DNA of 64,000 nt from Podaxis mareebaensis (taxonomy: Eukaryota > Basidiomycota > Agaricomycetes > Agaricales > Agaricaceae), in the NCBI GenBank assembly GCA_018524725.1, contig JAEUWP010000054.1, positions 89,598 to 153,597 on the forward strand. The letters are read 5' to 3'. The first letter of the stretch is position 1, and the number at the start of each line of letters is the position of its first letter. Position numbers and translations under genes: made by a program. Below the pieces are notes generated by a model, which saw only the letters and a program-made list of their open reading frames with translations, had not been told where the DNA came from and made no database searches. This document shows, one piece after another, positions 23,089 through 35,492 of the stretch.

Positions 23089-26000
23089 ATGGAGGCAGGT
23101 TCCCTCGTCATCGCGTTCGACAACCAGTGCTGATTATATCTGTAGACTCTACTCGATTTCTCGAGGGAGTTCGATGTTGCTCTCCTCGATAAGGTCGTCA
23201 TGGCCTTTTATACTGGCTCAGGAGCTGAGGTGGGCCTTGGCTATCATATATACGCGTTTCTCCATATCTTGATCTGACAATGAACCCTGAAGCAACAATT
23301 AGGCCAACAAATCCTTACGCAATTCCAAGAGCATCCAGATTCGTGGACGAGAGTGCCAGATATTCTCGAAAACTCCTCGTTTCCCCAGTCAAAGGTGTGA
23401 GATCTCGACGCGTCATTACGCTATCGTGATTAATGAGATGCTTAATGAATAGTACATTGGTCTTCAAATCCTGGAGAAGCTGATAATGACAAGGTGGAAA
23501 ACCCTACCTGACGGTCAGCGGCAAGGTTTGTCGAGCATCTTTAGTCGACCCTCATTCAGGATGTCAATCATGAAAATTTATAGGTATCCGGAACTTTATT
23601 GTCGGCGTTACGGTGAAAGTCGCATCCGATGAGGCTTCTCTGAGAAAGGAGAAGACATACATCAACAAATTGAACCTCGCACTTGTGCAGGTATGCGCAT
23701 TGATCCTGTTTGCGTTCCCCGTTCACATCTGACCGCGATTGCAGATTCTGAAGCAGGAGTGGCCGCATAACTGGCCGACCTTCATCTCAGAATTGGTTGA
23801 ATCATCCAAAACCAATCTCTCCCTATGCGAAAACAACATGGTTATTCTCAAGTTGCTCTCAGAGGAAATTTTTGATTTTTCTGCTGAGCAAATGACGCAA
23901 ACAAAGATCAGAAACTTGAAGAATCAAATGTGTGGCGAGTTCTCAGAGATCTTCAAGTTGTGCTCGGAGGTTCTTGAAGAGGCCAACAAAACCTCTCTCA
24001 TCAAGGCGACTTTAGAGACTCTACTACGTTTCCTGAATTGGATTCCCCTGGGCTACATTTTTGAGACCAGGATAATTGACCTCCTTCTGACCCGCGTGAG
24101 TAATTCATAGTCCTGTTCATATATTCATAGTTATTCACCGATATTTAGTTCCTCGAAACCCCTGAGTTTCGGACAGTGACATTGAAATGCCTTGCCGAAA
24201 TTGCCGCCCTCAATGTCGGACCCGAATACGACCCCAAATTCGTGATTCTATTTGCCATGGTTATGACGTCCATCAACCGAATGATACCTCCAAGCACGAA
24301 CATCGCACAAGCTTACGCAGAAGCCGGCGACAGTGGACAAGAGCTAGTCCTCAATCTTGCACTATTCCTCTCCAACTTCTTGTCAAATCATCTTCGCGCC
24401 GTTGAGACGGAGCAAAATCGTGATGTTCTCCTCAACGCTCATCTCTATATGGTCAAGGTATCACAGGTGGAAGAACGGGAGATTTTTAAGATCTGTCTGG
24501 AATATTGGCTGAAGCTTGTGGCGGAGCTTTATGAGGAGATCCAAAGTCTACCTATTGGCGAATCAAGCATGTTGATGGGACTAAGCCTAGGCGGCAGCAA
24601 CGGACAGAATATGTTGAACGGCATGTCATTGCGCAAGAATATTTATAGTGACGTACTGTCCAATCTGCGGTTGGTAGTCATTGAAAAAATGGTGAAGCCA
24701 GAGGAGGTGCGTTCCTGCAATTCCTGATAATTCTAGTTTGTTCTCATCAAATGAATAGGTTCTTATCGTCGAAAACGAGGAAGGAGAGATTGTGCGAGAG
24801 TTCATGAAGGAGAGCGATACGATTGTGCTTTACAAGTCTATGAGGGAATTACTCGTCTATCTGACGCATTTAGATGTCTCAGATACCGAGACGATCCTCA
24901 CAGAGAAACTTGCTAAGCAAGTTGATGGGTCTGAGTGGTCCTGGAACAATCTCAACACTCTCTGCTGGGCCATTGGCTCAATATCAGGCGCTATGAGTGA
25001 GTTTGCCACCCGCCCTATCATAATCATCTGTTGATTCACACCTACAGACGAGGAAACGGAGAAACGTTTCTTGGTGACTGTTATCAAGGACCTCTTAGGC
25101 CTCTGTGAAATTAAGCGCGGAAAGGACAATAAGGCTGTCGTCGCTTCCGATATCATGTATATTGTCGGTCAATACCCCCGTTTCCTCAAGGCGCACTGGA
25201 AATTCCTGAAGACGGTCGTTAACAAATTGTTCGAGTTCATGCATGAGACCCACGAAGGTAGGTGTCTATCAGCTTCGCATATCCACTCTCTAAGTTTCTC
25301 ATCTTGATCAGGTGTCCAGGACATGGCTTGTGATACTTTCATCAAGATTGCGCAGAAGTGTAGGAAACACTTTGTGATGCAACAGAGCGGCGAATCCGAA
25401 CCGTTTGTCGACGACATCCTTCGCTCGTTACATCGTATTACCGTAGACCTGTCCCCTCAACAGGTAAGTCTAACCAAGCCCCTATTGTGATCGGACTGAC
25501 TTTTCCCGGTGTAGGTGCATACTTTCTATGAAGCTGTCGGCTACATGATTTCCGCCCAACCCAACAAACCCCAGCAAGAAAAACTCATCTCCAAGCTGAT
25601 GGAGCTTCCAAATAATGCCGTACGTGACTGCCAATCGTGAATCATCGTGTACTAATGGCTCACGTTAATCTAGTGGGATTCTCTTATGGCTCAAGCCGCA
25701 CAAAACCTCGATGTCCTCTCGGTTAACGAGAACATCAAAATTCTTTCTAATGTTCTCAAGACCAATGTTTCAGCTTGCACTTCAATCGGCAGCTTCTACC
25801 TTCCGCAACTCGGCCGCATTTTCCTCGATATGCTAGGATTGTACAAAGCTGTAAGCGGGATTATCAGCGAGACTGTGGCTAAAGAGGGTTCGTTACCCCG
25901 CGCAATCCCACTGCAACGTGCTGATGATACCTTTTAGGTCTCGTCGCAACGAGAACGCCGAAGATCCGACAACTGAGGACCGTAAAGAAGGAGATCCTTA

Positions 26001-27188
26001 AACTGATGGAAACTTACATCAAGAAAGCGGAAGACCTTGAAGCCGTCAACAATAACTTCATTCCCCCTCTCCTCGACGCAATCCTCGGCGACTACAACCG
26101 CAACGTTCCCACAGCTCGCGATGCGGAAGTTCTTAACGTTATGGCCACCATCACGACTCGTCTACAGGTGGGTAGTTGGTCATGTGTTATGTGTTCCAAC
26201 GTCATCTCACCCCCAAAATAGGGCCTCTTGACACCCCAAGTACCTGCAATCTTGGATGCTGTCTTTGAGCCCACTTTAAACATGATCAACCAAGACTTCG
26301 CGGAGTTCCCCGAGCACCGTGTTGGGTTCTTCAAGCTCCTCCGTGCCATCAATCTATATTGCTTCCCAGGTTAGAGACTCCAATATACTTTTTGGGCCTG
26401 GCTAACGAACGTTTCTTAACAGCATTGCTTGGAATACCTCCCACACAATTCAAACTATTCATGGATAGTATCATTTGGGCCATCAAACACACAATGCGTG
26501 ACATTGCAGATACTGGTCTCAACCGTAAGGAGAAAACACCGTTTACATTGTGCCTTTTGACTCACAACCCCATTTTCAGTTTGCCTGGAGGTCGTGAACA
26601 ACTTTGCAAACGCCGCAGATCCCGCCATCACGAACGCATTTTTCCAGCAATACTACCTCAATATAGTCCAGGATATCTTCTTCGTTCTAACGGACGCTGA
26701 TCATAAGAGTGGCTTCAAACTTCAGAGCGCTTTGCTCGCCCGCCTCTATCAGCTCGTCGAACTTAATGTCATTCAAACGCCTTTGTTTGATCCTGCAACT
26801 GTCCCTGATCCAAACATGTCTAACTCGGTATTCCTCCGCGAATACATTACTAACCTGCTCAAGAACGCCTTCCCTCACGTGCATAGGTACGTATCTTTCC
26901 GATCATGCGTCTCTACTGAGCTCATTTTGCGACTTGCCCAGCTCGGAATTGCAAGCCTTCGTCAACGCACTCAGCGAGTACTACAATGATTTGAATCGCT
27001 TTAAACTGGCGCTTCGTGACTTCCTCATCCAGCTCAAGGAGTTTTCAGGGGATGACAATGCTGAGTTGTACTTGGAGGAGAGAGAGGCAGAGAATGCCAA
27101 AAAGGCTGAGCTCGCCCGTCAACAAGCTATGCGGATTCCTGGCATGCTCAAACCAGATCAGTTAGAGGATAAGGACGAGGACATCTAA
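23089..27188 (+). CDS. CRM1: Exportin-1 (CRM1)
   Basis: Ran-GTP-dependent nuclear export receptor for leucine-rich NES cargo. Reads as CRM1 along its whole length: [82 protein letters not shown], and a C-terminal [14 protein letters not shown] followed by an acidic tail. The cysteine that leptomycin B alkylates in sensitive species is present in [15 protein letters not shown], so the protein should be drug-sensitive. About 1,070 aa in many exons. The first coding exon is tiny. ATG at 23089 can join exon 2 (23146) either through a GC donor at 23095, giving [11 protein letters not shown], or a weak GT donor at 23107 with a 39-nt intron. The former has the more normal intron length (51 nt). Confidence 0.97.
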
Positions 27189-27571
27189 TTTCAGCAGAAG
27201 TGGTTATTCGTATCTTACAGTTCGTGGTTAAACAATCACCTATATTCGAACCTTTTCCATTTGATCCTCGCTACCCTTCTCCCCCGGCTTGTTTATACGA
27301 TCTTTCTAGTGGTCCGCTTTCGTGTTTCGCTCTCCTTTTTACGATAATCTTATGTACTTCTAGGGAAACCATAATGTAGAACATACAAAATCCGAAATCC
27401 CACAAATGTAACGAAATTCGCTCCCCTGATCGCCGTCTACGTCACGGGGCAACAGGCCGATTGATGACATAGTTTACTGTGATCGACCCATCTCCTCTTG
27501 TAACCGCCAACTTATCAGACTGTTCCCTTTTACTTCCTATCTACCGCCTGCACCGAGATACGGCTTGTGAT
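27189..27571. other. CRM1 3' UTR and MCTS1 promoter
   Basis: No coding exon seen. Contains a pyrimidine-rich stretch shortly before the MCTS1/TMA20 start. Confidence 0.4.
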
Positions 27572-28351
27572 ATGTTCAAAAAGTATGTGATCCCCTCAAT
27601 CCTATGATTGGATTTGGCTGATAGTCGCCGTGACGGACTACAGGTTCTCACCCAGCTCTGATGTTTCAGGACACACACCAGTGAAAACTTCCGTGCAACG
27701 ATCTATCAGAACAAGCATCCTTTCCCAATGGAAGATAGAACCTGAAACGCTGGAGGCCATTTGGCCAAAGAAGGAGGGTCTGGTTCACGTCAAATGGTCA
27801 GTCGCTCATTAGATGAAAAGATAACGATGACTCGGCAGCAAAGGTGTTCACTCGGTTTCTTTTTCACGCATAGCAGAGACCATATCTCAATATATACGGT
27901 CAACGGAGAACCCCTTTTCTTCCAACACTTCGATGAAGCGTTCTTCCCAACGCTGCGCGTACTTCATAAATGTGCGTGCTCTCTCGTTAATCACTCGCCT
28001 CCATTGGGGTGGACATGCTCATCATGGACGTTTCCTCGTGCCTTTTGTTTGCGTTTAGATCCTTATATTCTACCTGCAGTAAAGATCGATCGAGGAGCCA
28101 TCCGCTTTGTCCTAGCCGGTGCCCAGATAATGTGCCCAGGGCTTACATCAAAGGGAGGCGAACTACCACCTGCAGAAGCGGCCCTCGAGGCCGGTACGCC
28201 CGTTGCAGTGTTTGCAGAAGGCAAGGAACACGCCGTCGCGGTGGGAATCACAAAAATGGGAACAGAAGAAATGAAGAAGACAAACAAGGGCGTTGGGGTC
28301 GAGACCACCACGTACTTGGGTGATGACCTTTGGGCTCTTAAGACCTTGTGA
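27572..28351 (+). CDS. TMA20: PUA-domain translation factor MCTS1/TMA20
   Basis: Ribosome-recycling and re-initiation factor that works as a heterodimer with DENR/TMA22 on post-termination 40S subunits. The first coding exon is just 11 nt (27572-27582, ATG TTC AAA AA) and joins FSPSSDVSGHTPVKTS. Middle: ILSQWKIEPETLEAIWPKK, then VKCRDHISIYTVNGEPLFF, using the acceptor cgcatag; the next ag would create a stop. The C-terminal PUA domain covers RGAIRFVLAGAQIMCPGL and GTPVAVFAEGKEHAVAVG. About 180 aa, normal for the family. Starts with MFKKFSP as most orthologues do. Confidence 0.94.
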
Positions 28352-29113
28352 CCGCGAGGAAGTATATTGGTTTAGTCAATCTATGAGCAGTTGATACACC
28401 ATCGTGTCGTGGTAACGCATCCATATCACGGAATGGAATGGATACACGGGTACTTCCCCGCTTTCCCATTAATTAGAGGGAGTTACGGCCTGTAGATGAT
28501 TGGAGCCGAAGCTAGCAGGTGACTCGGAAATCTATGTGGGAATCGACAATAGCGTAGTTTCCGTTAATAACGCGGGGTGTACCGCGCGGGTGTCCACTGC
28601 TTAAAGCGTAGTAGAATATTTAGAATCGATGATGGAACGTGTACAGACAGCATGCTGTCTGTCTGCTCGAAGCCGGGTACCACAACGATACCACACCGGT
28701 CGGGCGTTCCCACTCCCTAGTACAGCAAGTACAACACAGGCAGTGAACAGTACTACTTTCGATACCACGGCGGTACTCACGAGCGTGATGACAGGGAAAT
28801 CCCAGCCATACGATGCAGTTCTTCGTTTCTAACTAAAGCCAAAACCCTAAAACGTGCCGTATCAGGGTATAAAGTCTAATCTCGCTACTACGGGCTCGAA
28901 AAGATACTGACAGGGTCGTATTTTTTGCGAACCAGATCATTTCAGGCAAATGGCGCAGGTTGAGCGAACTGCCAGCAGACCTGATAAGTGGACCAGTTCA
29001 TCAATTTCAAGAAGAGATCGGTATTGTTTGTTGTTGTTTGTTTTGCAGGTCAATGATGTTTACTCGGATGGCCAGCGGGCAAAGGAGTTGTGCGGACTCC
29101 CTTGATACCCGCA
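28352..29113. other. Intergenic, no gene seen
   Basis: About 760 bp with scattered stops in all frames and no family signature. A TTG/TTTG-rich run lies at 29025-29045. It is likely the 3' UTR of TMA20 plus the promoter of the SRR1-like gene. Confidence 0.35.
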
Positions 29114-30205
29114 ATGAGCGGTTTCCCGGCTGATGCGGCCACTTCCTCCTTTTCCTACTCCCGATTTACGTCTGTGAAACCCCGCAAGAAGAGGAAAAAT
29201 AGGCAGCAAGAGCGTCCGTCGCCCTCGGTCTTGCTGCAGCGCATCAGGGATGAAATGTCGCAAGATAGCGAATGGTTCTCACAATGCCTGAGTTCGTCAT
29301 CATTGGAGTTTTCGGTTTTGTTTGCACACCCCGCATAATTTCCCCCTTCTGACTAGTAGCACCGCTGTACCTAGGTATCGTAAAAGATTCTCTGAAATCC
29401 TTATCGCACGAATCTCCACCTTCCGTGCTCTGCCTGGGTCTGGGAAGCCCCTCTACGTCTCCGACTTCGCGTGTCCAGCTCGCCTTCCTGACTGAATTGT
29501 GTAGTGAACTTAATATTGTACGCACATTGCGCCATCTCAGAAAACTGACGTATGGGCCGAACCCGAGTTACGGCGATCGTATTATAGGATCACGCCAATG
29601 TTTCAATTTACGATCCCGTCTTCACCCCAGAGGATATGGAACTATTCAAACAGCTGCACTTCCAGGTGCTGTCGGAAAATAGAGCACGTCTCAGCTTTCC
29701 ATTTCCGTCCGTGTCACAGTTGTTGACCAGCTCATCTTGCCCTCGTCCCTTCTAGAATGCAGAGTACCCGTTACAGGAGCCGACAATATGCTATATGCCG
29801 CATTGCGATATGGAGCTATACGACAATCTCCTCAGGGCCAACTGGTCGCACGACCAGGCTCAGGCGCTCATCTTGCTAGGGAATCGTCTAGAAGAGTACC
29901 GAGAGAAGTAAGTTGAAGCCAGCGGACGCTTTGATTGCATCCGTGAGTCATCTTAACAGGACTTGATAGTAACCCGCATCAGAAATTGCAAGAGCGAGTA
30001 CCGCATTTGTTCAGAATGGGTGAGAAAGGGTCCTCGTGTCTGACTTGGTTCCCTCATGAGACTTGTCATTCATGTAGCCCCTGTGTTGGACTGTCACCCG
30101 CTCCCTCAATCAAAGGCGTGGCCGATCGCCTTTAACAACACTTCAATTCAATATGTCCGCTTGCCAGATAACTTGCCCGACAACTGGTTCTCAGAAGCAC
30201 CCTGA
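29114..30205 (+). CDS. SRR1-domain protein
   Basis: Eukaryotic SRR1-like protein; in plants the family affects light and clock signalling, but the biochemical activity is unknown. It starts MSGFPADAATSS with a basic patch (KPRKKRKNRQQ). The SRR1 core follows: VLCLGLGSPSTSPTSRVQLA, NVSIYDPVFTPEDMELF, FQVLSENR, ICYMPHCDMELYDNLLRANW and LILLGNRLEEYRE. Seven exons fit. The intron at 29684-29755 must start with GC (SENR | NAEYPLQEP), because no GT nearby keeps the phase. The final exon ends LPDNWFSEAP. Confident on the family; no clear function in fungi. Confidence 0.88.
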
Positions 30206-30503
30206 TCGAACATGGGAAGCTGATCCCGTTGTCCAGTTACCGCGGCACGTGCATTTCCCTCGGCCCTGTCACCTATGTAGTTCTCGCCAACTCTCTGCTC
30301 CAAGGAATGGAACGGGAAGAATCGGAAGAACAGACTATATTCAAGATAGGCAAGCATATTGTAGCGAAAATAAGATACGTATATAAGAGATACTGCGATG
30401 ACCTTATTACGCTACACGGATAGACCCCCAAACAAAAGATACAAAAGGAATGCATATGCGACAAGGTCAACGAAATGATAGACTAAGATAGGAGGTCCAA
30501 CAC

Positions 30504-31403
30504 TCAATAAGCAGTGTAAAATGTGTGACGGGACGATTCTTCGGGGAAGGGGAGTGGATCCAACTCGAATGGACTGAGATAAGGCGTGTGCTTGTCAACG
30601 TACGAATTAGACAGCGGCTGCCTCAAGCGACTGGGCTCGGTTGGGAAATTTGCGCTTGGACTCGAATCAAGAGATAGGGAAGTAATGGACCGGCCGAAGG
30701 AGGGAGTGGAAAGGGCATCAGACTCGTCGTCGGACACGTCTTCTATGGCGTCGGGCACCGAGGAATCTTCTATGTCGTCGAGATCATGGTAGGGAAGGGG
30801 GTCTTCAAAAACAGACGAATAAGAGGGAGCAGAAGAGTTCAAAGCGGGAGCAATGGCATAACCGCGGGCGAAGGGGGAGTCAAAAGTTGAAAATTCAGCT
30901 GAATATGGTACAGAAACAGGAGATGGATAAAAACGAGACTGGTGTAGGTCATCCGAGGAAGCCAGAGGCGACAGTGTAGGGCTGAGCAACTGGTCGTCGT
31001 CCTCATCGACAGGCAAAGTGGATGTATGCATTTCCGAGTCCGAAGGATAGTCGTCATCTTCGTCCTCGGCAAGGGTTTCTAGCAACGAGTCAAGCCATTG
31101 TGCTTCCGAATCGTGTGACTCTGTGGAGCGGGGAGATACGAAATTTCCAGCGTCTGGAAACATGAATGCGTCAACAACGGAACCGATTTCCTCTTCTGGC
31201 TCCTCCTCCTCATCTGTCTCCTCATTAGAATTAACGGTAGCTTCAGGGTATTCCGACACACTGGTGTCATGCAAGTACGAGGACGAGAGGATAGAGTTTT
31301 TGAGCAGTACCCAGCGATGCAAACTGCAGTTGTCCTTGCTATTGACGGACTCGTACAGCTTGGAACGCGTGATGGAGTGTAAGAGAGAAGTTTCGGCAGA
31401 CAT
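30504..31403 (-). CDS. Acidic Ser-rich hypothetical protein
   Basis: Not recognised. A single-exon frame of 299 aa starts MSAETSLLHSITRSKLYES. It is dominated by acidic clusters (EETDEEEEPEEEIG, EDEDDDYPSDSE, VSDDESD) and Ser/Pro runs, with SPTLSPLASSDDLHQ in the middle. The N-terminal ~40 residues (KDNCSLHRWVLLKNSILSS) look the most ordered. No membrane segment or signal peptide. The long open frame in an intron-rich neighbourhood, ATG context and amino-acid bias support a real protein. It could be a disordered nuclear regulator, but nothing specific shows this. Confidence 0.7.
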   Translation of the reverse strand: MSAETSLLHSITRSKLYESVNSKDNCSLHRWVLLKNSILSSSYLHDTSVSEYPEATVNSNEETDEEEEPEEEIGSVVDAFMFPDAGNFVSPRSTESHDSEAQWLDSLLETLAEDEDDDYPSDSEMHTSTLPVDEDDDQLLSPTLSPLASSDDLHQSRFYPSPVSVPYSAEFSTFDSPFARGYAIAPALNSSAPSYSSVFEDPLPYHDLDDIEDSSVPDAIEDVSDDESDALSTPSFGRSITSLSLDSSPSANFPTEPSRLRQPLSNSYVDKHTPYLSPFELDPLPFPEESSRHTFYTAY

Positions 31404-32192
31404 CTGTGATCGACAAATGCGTCGCAGTTGGTGTATAACTATGCTGGTGGCGGGTGGAGTGATGTCTATGGCAAAAGTTCGATAAGGGGCGGCGAGACAT
31501 GTATTGTGTGTCCAGAGTACGCACCAGAAATAGGAGGTGGACGGTCAGATGATATATATGCGGTAGACGACGTCGGGTTCGAAGAGGAGGGATCCGTTCT
31601 TATTGGTACGGACGAGTTTGTTGACCATTTCCGATGCAGGATGAAGCCAGGCAGGATGTGTGCTGACTTGAGAAGTCAAGGGACAAGGGACAAAACGACG
31701 ATGAGCTTATTGCGACATGGAGAGGATGGATTACAGAAGCGAGGTGGGCAGAGACAAAGAGAAGATTAGCTTATATACCTCCGTTCCGCCTATGCCCCTT
31801 CTGACTCGAATCCAAACAACACGCCAAATAAACTACCAAACAAACTGGCCACCCCTGATGTTTAAACCGGTCTCCCACGCCGTGGTCGCAAACCAGTCCA
31901 GTTTGACATCCCGCTTAGTCGGACTCCCATGTCCGACATCCGGTCCCGACCACCAAGAGCTCGCCACTGTCAGCCTAATGAATGCACTCATAGCCTTTGG
32001 GCGCTCAGAGTTCGCGCAAACAATAGCCATGCTTGGCGTTAATCGCACTTTCCCTCAATCTTGTGTCTTCCATATTCATACACTGCATAGCCAACTCACG
32101 CTCGAGATGTTGAGGAGCGCTGAAAAGGTAATATCTACAAGAAAATGTCGCCACAAATAGCAATGTTCGTAGCATGTTCCGCTTTTAGCTTG
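31404..32192. other. Intergenic with one doubtful open frame
   Basis: About 790 bp between the acidic protein (start at 31403) and the CDC27 stop. An open plus-strand frame at 31717-32160 (147 codons) includes a protein-like segment (LMNALIAFGRSEFAQTIAML), but I cannot match it to any family. It lacks supporting splice context, and its left third is low quality. I would not call it a gene without transcripts. Confidence 0.3.
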
Positions 32193-35094
32193 TCATCCTT
32201 CATCCATTCTGTCATCCCCGAACTCGTCTTTGACCGTATCCAGCAGCTTCTTGATCTTGTTCGCGCTCTTTGGGGAGATGTCACGTGCAACTGCGAGCAT
32301 CTGCGCAGACTTGACCTCATCTCCAACAAGCCGATACACCTTGGCAAGCTGGAACACCACATTGGATTCCTCTGGCGTCATCATTCTCAGCTCCTCAAGG
32401 TCTTGTATAGCCGGCTAAAATGGCGTCATGTCGGGTAGGAAAGTTAGCTTTGAGCTCTCAGAGTAAGGCAGCCGGAAGTAGTCACGCACCCCGTATTTCC
32501 TCATAGAGACGAGGATCTTCGCCCTGCGGTAGCGAACCAAGGCGTTTTCTGGTGCAAGCCGCACGGCCCTGTCAAATAGCTCGAGAGCTCCTTCGCGGTC
32601 CCCACGACGCTCGACAGCCTGTGAAATACGTAAATTGTCGGCCCCGTCAGACCCCTCGTCACATCCGAAGTCGATGCTATTTGAGTACTTACCATCCCCA
32701 CGCATCCCATCAAAACCGCATTTCTGGGGTGGATTTCAAGCGCCTTCCGGTAGTGGTACTCTGCTAGCCTAACTTTGCTCATACGGAGGTAACATGTCCC
32801 AAGACCGTACCTAGCCATTGCCTCGAGTCAGGATATGAGGATTTGGTTGCCAACCGGAGATACGCACCATGCATTATAATGACGAGAATCAGCTCGCAAT
32901 GCTGATTGGAAAAAGTTGATTGCTTTGTCCAGGTCCTCGTCAATTGACTCATGACCACTTAACGTGTATGCATATGCACAAGTAGGGTCAAGCTGTGCTG
33001 CACGACGGAAGCACGCCAATGCTTGTGTTTTTTCCTTTTGTAGTGAGAACAAGTTTCCAATCGCGATCCAAGCTTGTGGTGACCGGGGACTGATGTTGAG
33101 AAGCTCCTGCGCAAGATAAGACAGATCCACGGGTTTTTGCAGATGCCACAATAGGGTCGAATAGACCTCCATGTCCCACAACCGGTGTGGCTCTAACACT
33201 CGCACGGCCTTGAAGGCACGTTCAGCCTGAGAATCCACGTCGTTATCAGCACAAGATAAGCGACAGGCAAGTGCAGAACGTACAGAAGAGTAATCCTGTT
33301 GCTCGAAATGGGCTCTCCCAACCATTGCCAGTACCCATGGCGTATTCTGGTGAGGATTCGGAAGTTGGTTTAATTCATTTAAGCATTTGCGACAGTCATA
33401 CATGGCTAATGCCCGAGTTGCACTTGCAAAGCGTCGTATTAGATCGTAGATGTAATATTCTGCCAGCTCGTTTTCATATTCCTCCTGTGCATGTTGTTCT
33501 TGCACAGCGGACCAGGCATTCGGTGAAGGAGGGGCTTCGGCATGAGGAGAAAGGGGAACGGGGGTTGGGGAAGGGAGGTAATTCGCATCTCCGCCAGAAA
33601 AGACGTCATCATCCCTGTCTGACTCCGCGGAAACAGTTCGTGCGTGACTGGCTTGTCGCCGTCGGTCTCGCGTGGTAGAATGCTGATCGAAAAAAATATG
33701 GTCAGTGAGCTGATTGCAATAGGATAAGCATAAAATGGATTGAGCAGTAATTTACCTTTGTAGAGGGATGAGATTGCTTTGTGCCAGTACCGCTAAGCAG
33801 GCGACTGCTTCTTCGCGGGGCAAGCGTGGGTGCAGCAGGTTGAACATTTCCCTTTCCGGGAGCATTCGCGTTCCTAGAGGACGCCGCATGCTGAGAACGA
33901 CGACCGGAAGATGAGAAGATGTTAGCAAATAGCAAGGCCGGGCGTGCGCGTGCCTTTTTTGAGGGGTCGTCCGAGTTCAATTTACTGCTCTTCGACTTGA
34001 TAGCATCAACCTGATGGGTTGTAGACCGTAACCGTTTAGTTACTGGACCTGCTTCATCGGCCGATGAGAGCGGTCGAGAGGAGTGGATCTGTAAGGGAAC
34101 ATTGGTTTGTTGCGATCGAGTGGTTCTATGGTTTGGAGGCTGGGGTTGTTGGAAGGAGTTTTCGAGAGGGTAAAAAGAGGATTCATTTGTGGCACTAATT
34201 GTCCAAAGTTCAATACAGTTCAAACAGTCGTTCAATTCCACGCACAGGGAATCACGAGGGCCATGCGGTAGGCCAATTCTGAAAGGTTGTGTCTGTCCTT
34301 CCGGCTTCCACGTCTTGAACAAAGTCCCTTCACCACCACCGTCTGGAGTGAAAAACCCTACACCTGTAGAAGTTGGTTTGGATTTTGATATCCCATCGTT
34401 TTGTATTGTTGTCTTGACAGGGAGAGGCCGTGCGGGAAAGAGTTCACCGATTTCTGGAAGGGTTCCTGCACACAGGATCTTCGATGGATACGTGGGCGGC
34501 CGGGGTGAATTCAAATGGACCTACCTAGTGAGCACAGCCCTTCAAATGCCTCCCAGAGATAAGGATTAGAAGAAAGAGCTTCTCTATAGCTGCGTGAGGC
34601 CTTGTCTGGAAGATTTCCTTTCAGCGCCATGTTTCCAGCTCTACACCGAAGTGCAGCCTCTTCCGGAAAAGCACGAGCAACACGAGTTGAAGAGGATGCT
34701 ATAGCAGCATCAGTACATGCGAGGAAAAGATTCAAGGCCCCGTACCTAAGCTAACATAACTAGCGTCCTGCAAAGTAGCTTCCAGCGCTTCCCTCGCTTG
34801 CCTATGTCTTCCCAGAGCTGCACAGCACTTGGCTTTAATCTCCAAGCACCCCGTGCATTGGTTATCTTCCGCCGAGTTAACGAGATTCAAAGCAGAGTAG
34901 GTCTGACCCTCGCGAAGTAAGGCAATTGCATAGGGGTGTCGGGAATCATGGCTCGTGGGATCAATTGCGAAATAGCGTTCGGCATGAAAGACAGCCGACT
35001 TCGTGAGATCAGCATCGAGGCACGACCAAACGAGAGATTGAAAACGTCGGCAGAGGTAGGGAAAGAACGACTGGGTTGATGGGTCAGCTTGCAT
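32193..35094 (-). CDS. CDC27: APC/C subunit 3 (CDC27), TPR protein
   Basis: TPR scaffold of the anaphase-promoting complex that receives CDC20/CDH1 IR tails. N-terminal TPRs: LVWSCLDADLTKSAVFHAER, YAIALLREGQTYSALNLV and AFEGLCSLG spliced to TLPEIGELFP. A long Ser-rich linker follows, then the C-terminal TPR superhelix: QAWIAIGNLFSLQKEKTQAL, AYAYTLSGHESI, HYNAWYGLGTCYLRMSKV, AEYHYRKALEIHPRNAVL and NALVRYRRAKILVSM. Start taken at the ATG at 35094 (MQADPSTQSFFPYL), since the frame further up has no ATG. One intron (33227-33283, 57 nt) is a multiple of three with no stop. Nuclear. A CACGTG motif sits 206 bp upstream of the ATG. Confidence 0.94.
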
Positions 35095-35492
35095 AATGCA
35101 TATGTAGTTAAGACGTGGGCCGTAAACAAGTTGGATTGACCACGAGAAGGAGGGCGTTGTCACGGATGTTAGTGGGGACGGTTTGACGCGTTGAGGGTTA
35201 AGGAGAGAAGAAGTTAGAGGGAAGATAACAAGCAGAGCAGGAAACAGATGCTGACGGACACCAACTCTGGTGTTTGAAATGTTGATCCTAGTTAATGGTC
35301 ACGTGCGACCACAACGCGTCGCCTCGGGGCAGCACATCACAATAATAATTAACAGAACAGGGGCGAGGCCGCAAACAATTGCCGGCGGACAAACCGAATG
35401 GAAAGTGCGCCGTATCACCAATATTCGTCACTTTATTATTTTCAAATCATATACTCTATCACAACTGTAAATCTGGTAATCCATTCTTTTAC
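35095..35492. promoter_or_regulatory. CDC27 promoter region
   Basis: Lies between the CDC27 start and the CCT1 stop, both on the minus strand. Contains CACGTG at 35300-35305 within TCACGTGCGA. No gene here. Confidence 0.4.
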
